IMG/VR virus record: IMGVR_UViG_3300037487_001578
Coordinates: 1-43,822 of that record
Direction: 5' to 3' (one strand)
Source of the DNA: a virus
Length of the DNA stretch: 43,822 bases
A model generated the notes under the pieces. That model did not search any database and was not told where the DNA came from. It saw nothing but the letters and a program-made list of their open reading frames with translations. Both the position numbers and the translations under genes were made by a program. Numbering within the stretch: the stretch's first letter is position 1; each line of letters begins with the position of its first letter. This document shows, in pieces, positions 17,260 through 22,702 of the stretch.

Positions 17260-18654
17260 TTATAAGTCAATAGCTATCTTTTTAAGAAGCTCCGCTCCTA
17301 TTTCTTTTTTATCACGAAGTGCTTGCTGAATTTTCTCGTCTATAGTTTCGGGGACCACTATGTCGTATCTGGTAACAGACTTGTGGATCTCGCTTCCAGC
17401 GCGGTAGTTGCGGGCTTCTGACTGAATGTCGTGGGCTAAGTTAAATGTACGAGAGAAATATATCATCACATCCGAAGAGATTAAATTAACTCCAATACCA
17501 ACAGACTGATTGCCAACGCATACACGAATAGAAGGATCATTTTCAAAAGCTTCCATTGTCGCATCTTTCTCTGCCTTTGTTTGTTCTCCTGTAAGATAGA
17601 CATGATTGATATTAAGTTTTCCACAAAGCTTACCTATTTGTGCATGGTTCATTTTAAATGGTGCCCACACAATTACTTTATGGTTAGGGGTCAACTCAGT
17701 CAATAACTCCTCTAGTACATCTAGTCTATTATTATCCTCAAAGACTTTTGCTGTATCATCATCTAATGGCATATAGCCAGACAAAATCTGCTGAAGTCTT
17801 AGTGCTTTTGTAAGAGCTAACGTCGCCACACAAGCGGCGTCATTTACATAAGCTATGAAGTCTTTCTTCATAGCCTCATAAGCTTTCTTTTGATCTCCAG
17901 AAAGCTCGGCATATACTTCTGTTTTTAAAAGTGGTGGAAGGTCTAAGCAGTCTTCCTTCTTCACTGTCATGATTACATCGGAGATAAGAGAGTTTATCAT
18001 CTCCCTAGAACCGGGTCTCGGGTTCCAGTCTGGAAAATGCTTATGAGAAGGCATATTAGCATTTTTATCGAAGAAGTATTTTACTTTGAAAAAGTGGTGC
18101 TTACTCTCTAGGCGTTTACCTTTGTCTAAGAAGTAAAGGATACTCCAAAGATCTTCTGCGGAGTTTAGGACCGGGGTCCCTGTTAGTGCAAGCTTAAAAG
18201 GTACACTATCTGCTATCTTGTGGATGTACTTAGTCCGCTTAGAATTGTAGGTCTTAATATAGTGAGCTTCGTCTAAGATCATGAACATTGGTACGTTCTG
18301 TGCGAAGTGGTCTCTCACGTAGTCTGAGAGAAAAGATTCATAGTTTGTTATAATGATTTTTGGCTTACTTGCTAGTATCTTACGTTTCTTATCAGAAGAC
18401 CCATGAAGAATAGCGATATTCTTTTGTTCTATCTTTGTGTACTTAAGAATCTCTCTCTTCCAATTTTCTAAGGTTATAAGAGGAGATATAATAAGAGTGG
18501 GGAGCATTTGACCATGAAAGTTATATGTGTATCTTAGACACTCAAGAGCTGCCCTAGTCTTACCAGTCCCTACGTCAAAGAAAAATCCATAAGATCCCTG
18601 TGAGGACTTGAATTTTTCAATCCCTTCTTTTTGATGTATCCATAATTCTTGCAT
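17260..18654 (-). CDS. SNF2-like / superfamily 2 DNA helicase
   Basis: A 464-residue helicase with motif I D27-V-G-T-G-K-T33, Ia-like 'LIISPLITLENWKREI', motif II D127-E-A-H130, motif III 'LALTGTP' (155-160) and C-terminal motifs V ('GNQSVGIGVNLISSDVMIYF') and VI ('QSEARNYRAGS'). The spacing and the 'L.NW..E' and 'SEAR..R.G' forms match SNF2-family ATPases common in phages. It would couple ATP hydrolysis to DNA translocation or remodelling at the fork. It is separated from the next downstream gene by 39 bases. No nuclease domain is fused. Confidence 0.9.
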   Translation of the reverse strand: MQELWIHQKEGIEKFKSSQGSYGFFFDVGTGKTRAALECLRYTYNFHGQMLPTLIISPLITLENWKREILKYTKIEQKNIAILHGSSDKKRKILASKPKIIITNYESFLSDYVRDHFAQNVPMFMILDEAHYIKTYNSKRTKYIHKIADSVPFKLALTGTPVLNSAEDLWSILYFLDKGKRLESKHHFFKVKYFFDKNANMPSHKHFPDWNPRPGSREMINSLISDVIMTVKKEDCLDLPPLLKTEVYAELSGDQKKAYEAMKKDFIAYVNDAACVATLALTKALRLQQILSGYMPLDDDTAKVFEDNNRLDVLEELLTELTPNHKVIVWAPFKMNHAQIGKLCGKLNINHVYLTGEQTKAEKDATMEAFENDPSIRVCVGNQSVGIGVNLISSDVMIYFSRTFNLAHDIQSEARNYRAGSEIHKSVTRYDIVVPETIDEKIQQALRDKKEIGAELLKKIAIDL

Positions 18655-18670
18655 GATTTTTTACTTTCTT

Positions 18671-18943
18671 TTACTTAATACCTTTAGATAAATGTACAAT
18701 TACTCCGTGATGTATAAGATATGCTTTATAGAAATCAGTGATGAATTTATTTCTACTTGAATATCCAATAGCTAAATATATATGCCCTAAGTGCATCTTT
18801 ACTGTACTAAGGCTTACATTTAACTTATTAGCTATCTCTTTACTATTTTTACCGTCTAGAACAAGTAGTCCTACGGAAATTTGGTTCGGGGTCAACTCAT
18901 GCTCAAGAAATCTTGCTTTGAAAAAATTACTCATGTTCTGCAT
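18671..18943 (-). CDS. LuxR-type helix-turn-helix protein
   Basis: A 90-residue protein whose residues about 14-60 form a LuxR/GerE-like HTH: 'ELTPNQISVGLLVLDGKNSKEIANKLNVSLSTVKMHLGHIY'. This carries the conserved L-T..Q..V..L...G.S.KEIA..L..S..TVK.H pattern. There is no receiver or ligand domain, so it may be a stand-alone DNA-binding regulator. The start ATG at 18943 overlaps the end of the upstream gene; an internal ATG at 18934 is an alternative. It sits just before the helicase gene and could regulate the replication operon. Confidence 0.75.
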   Translation of the reverse strand: MQNMSNFFKARFLEHELTPNQISVGLLVLDGKNSKEIANKLNVSLSTVKMHLGHIYLAIGYSSRNKFITDFYKAYLIHHGVIVHLSKGIK

Positions 18944-19154
18944 TGAAATCCCTCACTTCCTCTGATATGCTTATCATTGCTTTTTTCTCAGGCTTGTAAA
19001 CAAAAGAAAATAGATGACTGAATTTATATCGCACAACTTGTCCATGCTGGAAAAATTCGTTCTTTCCTTTTTGCTCCATCTCCGCTGCAATATCTCGCAA
19101 AATTTGCGGGGTTATTGGCAGCTCATGTAAACTTTCGCACTCATTTATTTTCAT
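18927..19154 (-). CDS. Hypothetical small protein
   Basis: A 75-residue protein, MKINECESLHELPI... with 'ITPQILRDIAAEMEQKGKNEFFQHGQVVRYKFSHLFSFVYKPEKKA'. I use the ATG at 19154, which shares one base with the upstream TGA (TGATG) and is preceded by AGGGGAG; a GTG one codon earlier is too close to that site. It is the third gene whose start lies in the 24-base junction repeat. Function unknown. Confidence 0.6.
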   Translation of the reverse strand: MKINECESLHELPITPQILRDIAAEMEQKGKNEFFQHGQVVRYKFSHLFSFVYKPEKKAMISISEEVRDFNAEHE

Positions 19155-19172
19155 CACTCCCCTGCGCTTTCT
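19149..19172. repeat. Junction repeat, copy A (24 bases)
   Basis: This 24-base sequence also occurs at 19319-19342 and 19877-19900. On the minus strand it contains GCGCAGGGGAGTGATG. It encodes the last residues ESAGE and stop of the upstream gene, and at the same time supplies the AGGGGAG ribosome binding site and overlapping ATG of the downstream gene. Confidence 0.95.
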
Positions 19173-19324
19173 ATTTCTTCAAGTGCTTCTTGAACTATAA
19201 TCCAGTTTTGATCTGAGGTCGGATGTGATATTTTAATTATGTTCAAAACATCTTTAGCTATCTCAAGTTGCTTTTTTAATAATTCGTTTTCATTCCAAAG
19301 TCTAACTTCGTCTTTTGTTTTCAT
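19154..19324 (-). CDS. Small coiled-coil protein, C-terminal motif ESAGE
   Basis: A 56-residue protein, MKTKDEVRLWNENELLKKQ... ending EEALEEIESAGE-like (…ALEEIESAGE). The stretch 'ENELLKKQLEIAKDVLNIIK' is a coiled coil. It closely parallels the C-terminal half of the zinc-ribbon gene at 19882-20148 ('ISELKRQLETAKDTLQEIK' and 'KLESAGE'), so the two are paralogues. The start is within junction-repeat copy B and the stop within copy A. Function unknown; it may form homo- or heteromers with its paralogue. Confidence 0.7.
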   Translation of the reverse strand: MKTKDEVRLWNENELLKKQLEIAKDVLNIIKISHPTSDQNWIIVQEALEEIESAGE

Positions 19325-19342
19325 CACTCCCCTGCGCTTTCT
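19319..19342. repeat. Junction repeat, copy B (24 bases)
   Basis: Identical to copies A and C. Here the upstream gene (the Ser-Arg/Ser-Trp protein) reads the repeat in a different frame and stops at a TAG (19341-19343), so the ESAGE tail is lost. The ribosome binding site and ATG still serve the downstream coiled-coil gene. Confidence 0.95.
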
Positions 19343-19535
19343 AATTAGACCGAGACCGAGACCGAGACCGAGACCAAGACCGAGACCGAGACCGAGACCA
19401 AGAACAAGACCGAGACCAAGAACAAGACCCAGACCAAGACCGAGACCAAGACCCAGACCGAGACCGAGACCAAGACCAAGACCAAGACCAAGACCAAGAC
19501 CGAGACCAACCTTCTCGCATGATTACTGCAGTCAT
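19341..19535 (-). CDS. Low-complexity Ser-Arg/Ser-Trp repeat protein
   Basis: A 64-residue ORF beginning MTAVIMREGW, followed by about 27 Ser-X dipeptides where X is mostly Arg or Trp, with a few Gly and Cys, ending SRSRSRSN. It is encoded by a hexanucleotide repeat. Its ATG shares one base with the TAA of the upstream gene (TAATG on the minus strand), as for its neighbours, which supports translation. After its TAG the DNA is identical to the end of the zinc-ribbon gene but in another frame. The ORF is therefore probably a decayed relative whose body was replaced by repeat expansion. Function, if any, is unknown; Arg-rich repeats could bind RNA or DNA. Confidence 0.45.
   Translation of the reverse strand: MTAVIMREGWSRSWSWSWSWSWSRSRSGSWSRSWSGSCSWSRSCSWSRSRSRSWSRSRSRSRSN
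19347..19508. repeat. Degenerate hexanucleotide tandem repeat, about 27 units
   Basis: On the plus strand the unit is GACCGA or GACCAA, with rarer GAACAA and GACCCA variants, in uninterrupted 6-base phase over about 162 bases. Nearly all variation is at two positions of the unit, mostly G/A transitions. It is open in frames on both strands (Arg-Pro on the plus, Ser-Arg/Ser-Trp on the minus), but only the minus ORF is coupled to neighbouring genes. Repeats of this kind expand and contract by replication slippage. Confidence 0.97.
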
Positions 19536-19882
19536 TATTTTTGCTCTTTAATTAAAATCGGAAAAGGAGTCACGTCCAACATTGCTGATCTGTTTAACAC
19601 GACAGGCGCACAATAAGGCTCTGCTTCTTTATGCTTTCCAGTTTTTAAAAAGTCTGCCCATCTTTCTGTTTCTGCAATCCACGCGGCGTCTTCAATCAGA
19701 AACTCTTGCTCTGATATTGCTAAAAGTCTGCCCGTGTAAATCATTGTGACAAATCTAAAACAATAAATCGTCCCGACTGTCAAAAATGAATGCGCTTTGT
19801 CGCCTTTTGTCCCATCGTCAATTTGTTTTGTTTGTTCTGAATAATATGCTTTTCCATTAACGGTTATCGTTTCTACTTTCAT
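19535..19882 (-). CDS. Hypothetical phage protein
   Basis: A 115-residue protein starting MKVETITVNGKAYY at the ATG at 19882, which shares a base with the TGA of the zinc-ribbon gene and lies behind AGGGGAG in junction-repeat copy C. It is strand-rich, with the segment FVTMIYTGRLLAISEQEFLIEDAAWIAETERW and a C-terminal 'VLNRSAMLDVTPFPI'. I recall this general form (a 'GRL......ltdAawia.t.R' strand pair) in other phage hypothetical proteins. No function is assigned. Confidence 0.65.
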   Translation of the reverse strand: MKVETITVNGKAYYSEQTKQIDDGTKGDKAHSFLTVGTIYCFRFVTMIYTGRLLAISEQEFLIEDAAWIAETERWADFLKTGKHKEAEPYCAPVVLNRSAMLDVTPFPILIKEQK

Positions 19883-19900
19883 CACTCCCCTGCGCTTTCT
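19877..19900. repeat. Junction repeat, copy C (24 bases, 28 shared with copy B)
   Basis: Identical to copies A and B over 24 bases; copies B and C share four further bases (AATT). It encodes the ESAGE end of the zinc-ribbon coiled-coil gene and the ribosome binding site and ATG of the next gene. Confidence 0.95.
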
Positions 19901-20148
19901 AATTTAAACAAGCAGTCGCTAGCCAAATTATAACAAGTAATTTCTGACGATGTTTCATCACCTTGTAACGCTTCAAACTTTATTTCCTGCAAAGTGTCTT
20001 TTGCTGTCTCAAGTTGTCTTTTTAGCTCTGAAATCTCATCATGTAATGCTAAAGTCGGATCGTCGATCTCAACATACCGAACGCCATTGCCGCAGCATTT
20101 CACGCATCCATTGCCGTCGCATGATCTGCATATTACTTGTTTAAACAT
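19882..20148 (-). CDS. Zinc-ribbon plus coiled-coil small protein
   Basis: An 88-residue protein. Residues 7-22 carry C7-x2-C10 and C15-x2-C18-C19 in CRSCDGNGCVKCCGNG, a DnaJ-like zinc-binding arrangement. Residues about 35-60 form a coiled coil (ISELKRQLETAKDTLQEIK), and the protein ends KLESAGE. The coiled-coil half is paralogous to the 56-residue gene at 19154-19324. The start is adjacent to the upstream TAG. It probably binds a protein or nucleic acid partner through the ribbon. Confidence 0.7.
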   Translation of the reverse strand: MFKQVICRSCDGNGCVKCCGNGVRYVEIDDPTLALHDEISELKRQLETAKDTLQEIKFEALQGDETSSEITCYNLASDCLFKLESAGE

Positions 20149-20292
20149 CTAATTGTCCTTCCTGAAAATAATCTTTTCTGTGTAAGTTCCATCGGCTTGT
20201 CTTAGATAAACATATTCTAACTTTTTAACTGGTCTAGGTGGCTCTGTAGCAAATCCCAAACCAACAGCTACAATAATTAAAATGATGATCAT
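20149..20292 (-). CDS. Small exported or membrane-anchored protein
   Basis: A 47-residue protein, MIIILIIVAVGLGFATEPPR followed by a hydrophilic tail (VKKLEYVYLRQADGTYTEK...). The N-terminal 15 residues are strongly hydrophobic, with no positive charge before them, so this is either a membrane anchor or a weak signal peptide cleaved near GFA-TE. Its ATG overlaps the upstream TGA (ATGA), which supports the start. Function unknown. Confidence 0.6.
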   Translation of the reverse strand: MIIILIIVAVGLGFATEPPRPVKKLEYVYLRQADGTYTEKIIFRKDN

Positions 20293-20543
20293 AATAAACC
20301 TGCTACGTCGTGTTCATTTAAAATTTGATGGAACTTAGTTTCTAGTAGCCCAATAAGCTCCTCAGCGTTTTCGTTTGCATTAAACAAGTCTTGAATTTTC
20401 TGCTCGGGGTAACCATGCTTTCTCGCAGGCCTAAAAACATTTTGTCCAATTTCGTGCAAAGCAGATGCAAGTGAGTTTGCTTTAAGAGCTAAAAGCACAT
20501 CTTCCTTTTCTTCGTTATAATCATATTCAAGAGTAACTTTCAT
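20289..20543 (-). CDS. Hypothetical protein
   Basis: An 84-residue acidic, helical protein (MKVTLEYDYNEEKEDVLLALKANSLASALHEIGQNV..., then 'LIGLLETKFHQILNEHDVAGLL'). It overlaps the upstream gene by 17 bases and the downstream membrane-anchored gene by 4. The N-terminal motif and the 'ALHEIGQNVFRPARKHGY' stretch resemble small phage proteins found in many replication or early regions, but no function is known to me. Confidence 0.6.
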   Translation of the reverse strand: MKVTLEYDYNEEKEDVLLALKANSLASALHEIGQNVFRPARKHGYPEQKIQDLFNANENAEELIGLLETKFHQILNEHDVAGLL

Positions 20544-20742
20544 TTTCTTTTTCTTTCATAAAATCTATTGCAGCATTAAATCCTGCATCAAACATAATTT
20601 TATTATGTAATGTTTTTTTTATTAAGCATTTCTCAGTATAGGTAGCATCAATATAATTTATTTTACTAATTATACCCCCGCCAAATTTTGCATAAAATAT
20701 TCTATTTTTTTCAAAAGCTATTTCTTCTTTAGAAATGTCCAT
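20527..20742 (-). CDS. Hypothetical protein
   Basis: A 71-residue protein, MDISKEEIAFEKNRIFYAKFGGGIISKINYIDATYTEK. It ends in 'NKIMFDAGFNAAIDFMKEKENESYS', where the 'AGFNAAIDF' pattern resembles the C-terminus of small phage proteins of the 'F..G...A.ey' type. It is coupled to its downstream neighbour by overlap and begins two bases after the endolysin stop. Function unknown. Confidence 0.55.
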   Translation of the reverse strand: MDISKEEIAFEKNRIFYAKFGGGIISKINYIDATYTEKCLIKKTLHNKIMFDAGFNAAIDFMKEKENESYS

Positions 20743-20744
20743 TA

Positions 20745-21410
20745 TTAACCTATTAGACCCTTAATAATGGCAGCAACGCCTAACTGACTATCTCTTCTGA
20801 TAGGATTATATATCCCATCAGAGGTATACTTTCCTGTACTATAAAAAGAAGTACCAGACCAGACATACGGAGAATAGATACCTTTGTTTCTATAGCCCAA
20901 ACCGTTAAATAACTCTGCCTGCGCGCACATAAGTGCAGGAGTATTGATAATCTTTTTATCTAACTTATCGTACCTAAGAGCATCTATAGCACCTTCTGAC
21001 CATGTTTTAAATGGTCCCCTTCCTTTGGGAACTAATTTAGTTTTTCTAGAAAGAAGTTCACCATTACCTAAGTAAGTTTTAAAATCTAAAGATGATTCTC
21101 TATAATTAAGAGCTGCAATAAGCTCCCAAGGAACTCCTGTAGCTCTCTCAACTTCTTTATAGATATTGGCAGTAGATATAATTTTTTTAACTACGTTATC
21201 TAATTCTTTGGAAGGATAAACTTTACAGTTATCATACAAGTAAGAAAAGTCTGGGTATCTGGTACTTCCGTCATTAATATTATCTATTAATACACTAGGT
21301 AATGGTACAGCTACGGAAACATTGTCTTTGTGTACAATAATAATATCTTGTGCCTTAACATTTTGCCTTTTAAATAAAAATGGTAAAACTCTTTTTAAAA
21401 AATTAATCAT
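20745..21410 (-). CDS. Lysozyme-like endolysin
   Basis: A 221-residue protein using the ATG at 21410 (MINFLKRVLPFLFKRQ), which overlaps the end of the upstream gene; a longer frame exists but would start inside it. The core 'EVERATGVPWELIAALNYRESSLDFKTYLGNGE' (residues about 87-118) is the catalytic signature of a phage lysozyme/transglycosylase-like family, with E105 as likely catalytic acid. Conserved features follow: 'W.EGAIDALRYDK' and 'NGLGYRNKGIYSPYVW'. It would cleave peptidoglycan at lysis. The N-terminus is basic and hydrophobic but not a clear signal or SAR sequence. It lies on the replication strand, away from the lysis genes at 1815-2706. Confidence 0.8.
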   Translation of the reverse strand: MINFLKRVLPFLFKRQNVKAQDIIIVHKDNVSVAVPLPSVLIDNINDGSTRYPDFSYLYDNCKVYPSKELDNVVKKIISTANIYKEVERATGVPWELIAALNYRESSLDFKTYLGNGELLSRKTKLVPKGRGPFKTWSEGAIDALRYDKLDKKIINTPALMCAQAELFNGLGYRNKGIYSPYVWSGTSFYSTGKYTSDGIYNPIRRDSQLGVAAIIKGLIG

Positions 21411-21633
21411 GTAAAAATGCCTTTCCTTTGTTATTAGATTTACTTGTAATATATTCATTAATTTGCGGGTCTCTTCTTCTTAAGCTCATAGCGTAGTCAT
21501 AAGACATACCAACTTTTCTAGCAGAAACACAGAAAGACCACCCTTCATCAAACATTTTAAGAAGTCTTTTAGTGTCTTCTTGGATTATTTTTTCACGCAT
21601 TTGTAATCGGGTATTTACTTGCTTTGTACTCAT
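21403..21633 (-). CDS. Hypothetical small protein with possible HTH
   Basis: A 76-residue basic protein, MSTKQVNTRLQMREK, with 'DTKRLLKMFDEGWSFCVSARKVGMSYDYAMSLRRRDPQINEYI'. The segment 'GWSFCVSARKVGMSYDYAMSLRRRDP' has the spacing of a helix-turn-helix (A..VG.S...A...R...P). It overlaps the upstream HTH gene by 4 bases and the endolysin by 8. It may be a DNA-binding regulator. Confidence 0.6.
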   Translation of the reverse strand: MSTKQVNTRLQMREKIIQEDTKRLLKMFDEGWSFCVSARKVGMSYDYAMSLRRRDPQINEYITSKSNNKGKAFLHD

Positions 21634-21830
21634 AATCCACTCTCTAGAAAATCTTTTAATAACTTTTCTTGTGCCTCAGTAAGTCTTACTTGCCCTAGTA
21701 ATACTGCACTTACTTTTGATCTACTAATACCTGATCGAATAGAAAACTCTTTTCTAGTAATGCCTCTTTGATTAATATAGGCATTAATTAAATTTGCACT
21801 ATTAATCTTTTTCAAGTCTACTTTGGACAT
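21630..21830 (-). CDS. Helix-turn-helix DNA-binding protein (XRE-like)
   Basis: A 66-residue protein with an HTH at about residues 18-52: 'NQRGITRKEFSIRSGISRSKVSAVLLGQVRLT'. This has the R.....E....SGIS.S.VS..L.G pattern of the Cro/CI fold, with 'EKLLKDFLESGL' as the terminal helix. It overlaps the upstream gene by 29 bases and the downstream one by 4. Being HTH only, it is probably a repressor or Cro-like regulator. Confidence 0.7.
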   Translation of the reverse strand: MSKVDLKKINSANLINAYINQRGITRKEFSIRSGISRSKVSAVLLGQVRLTEAQEKLLKDFLESGL

Positions 21831-22023
21831 CTTCTTTCACCGCTCTATGATAAGCTGCTTCGTACTCAAGGCAGTCATTTATATCTATAGCTACTCCACC
21901 AAAATAGTCGGCAAGCCACTTAGCAATTTGTAAATCATTTAAAATTAAAGCGTAGTCATAATTAGAGTATCTACCAATAGAATTAATATATTCTCCACCC
22001 GAAAAAATAACGTACTCACTCAT
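21802..22023 (-). CDS. Hypothetical protein
   Basis: A 73-residue protein (MSEYVIFSGGEYINSIGRYSNYDYALILNDLQIAKWLADYFGG...EYEAAYHRAVKEDVQSRLEKD), alpha/beta with an acidic character. It lies between two HTH genes and overlaps both (4 and 29 bases), which suggests a shared regulatory function. No family recognised. Confidence 0.55.
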   Translation of the reverse strand: MSEYVIFSGGEYINSIGRYSNYDYALILNDLQIAKWLADYFGGVAIDINDCLEYEAAYHRAVKEDVQSRLEKD

Positions 22024-22259
22024 ACGCCAAACTCTTTCTTAATGCTTTCTACTTTGTCCTTGATATATATTCTACACACATCTTGTAAATCTAAATCTAA
22101 AGCCTTGCACATCCTAATTGCAAAATCAGGAGCACAATTCGCTCCTCGCTCCACATTAGATATATGCTGATTAATTGAAATCCCCATTTTATTAGCAACT
22201 TCTTTTTGTGTTAATCCCAGAGTCTCTCTATGTTTTCTAAAATACTCGCCTAAGTGCAT
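22020..22259 (-). CDS. XRE/Cro-CI-type transcriptional regulator
   Basis: A 79-residue protein with a textbook HTH_3 domain at residues 4-56: 'GEYFRKHRETLGLTQKEVANKMGISINQHISNVERGANCAPDF' (R...G.TQ.EVA...GIS...IS..E.G). It is the first of three consecutive genes with HTH-like segments on the minus strand. Upstream, at 22272-22290, an inverted repeat overlaps a -10-like element, so it probably controls its own operon. No dimerisation or cleavage domain is present. Confidence 0.85.
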   Translation of the reverse strand: MHLGEYFRKHRETLGLTQKEVANKMGISINQHISNVERGANCAPDFAIRMCKALDLDLQDVCRIYIKDKVESIKKEFGV

Positions 22260-22271
22260 AATGCCTCATTC

Positions 22272-22290
22272 CGTTATAGTATAAATAACG
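22272..22290 (-). promoter_or_regulatory. Inverted repeat overlapping a -10-like element (candidate operator)
   Basis: CGTTAT (22272-22277) and ATAACG (22285-22290) are reverse complements separated by 7 bases. On the minus strand the centre reads TATACT, a good -10 box, about 20-30 bases before the regulator gene's ATG. A convincing -35 is not visible. The arrangement fits autoregulation by the XRE-type protein, but binding is inferred. Confidence 0.45.
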
Positions 22291-22316
22291 AGAGTTTAAC
22301 TAAAAATCAATTTTAT

Positions 22317-22631
22317 TTATTTTACGCCTTGCGTATTAACTTTAAAAGAGAAAATATTACATAATTCTTTGCTTAGTCCGTGGGCGATGATCTCCTCCAT
22401 TTCTCCAGAAAGGCCCGCAATATATAAACCTTTTTCTGCTAAAATAGCGTGGATAACTTCGTGTATAAATACCTGAAGCTGTTCATCTTTTTTCATTCCG
22501 TGTACTAATAATATTTTTCTTTCTTGTGGCATTGTAAGACCCAGAGCCTCGGCCCCACCAAGGTCAATCCTCCATTTCATTTCTACTGCCCAAATTTTAC
22601 CTTCAATTCTAAATCGACTAGGAATCTTCAT
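22317..22631 (-). CDS. HExxH zinc metallopeptidase-like protein
   Basis: A 104-residue protein starting MKIPSRFRIEGKIW at 22631 behind AAGGGGG. A longer frame to 22694 exists but would consume the divergent promoter region. It contains H57-E-V-I-H61 and a downstream Glu-rich helix (SGEMEEIIAHGLSKEL) that could give the third ligand, as in zincins. Small HExxH proteins beside XRE regulators are known as ImmA/IrrE-type anti-repressor peptidases, usually longer. Phages also carry stand-alone SprT-like versions. I consider the zincin fold likely and the role open. Confidence 0.7.
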   Translation of the reverse strand: MKIPSRFRIEGKIWAVEMKWRIDLGGAEALGLTMPQERKILLVHGMKKDEQLQVFIHEVIHAILAEKGLYIAGLSGEMEEIIAHGLSKELCNIFSFKVNTQGVK

Positions 22632-22702
22632 AGGCCCCCTTGACTTGACTATAAGTCTATACTTAATCTCATAACTTCCAAAAAGAAAGGTCACTAAAAA
22701 TC
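22632..22702. promoter_or_regulatory. Divergent promoter region
   Basis: The 71 bases separate the minus-strand HExxH gene and the plus-strand primase/helicase. Two overlapping TTGACT hexamers (22640-22645 and 22645-22650), a TATACT (22658-22663) and a short dyad GACT-ATA-AGTC (22647-22657) are visible. Spacings are not the standard 17 bases, so I cannot place a single promoter in either direction. Divergent transcription from here is inferred from gene orientation. Confidence 0.4.

Noticed and set aside
19239-19616. Plus-strand frame across the hexamer repeat (Arg-Pro repeats)
   Set aside because: It is antisense to coupled minus-strand genes and is open mainly because the repeat has no stops; no ribosome binding site fits.
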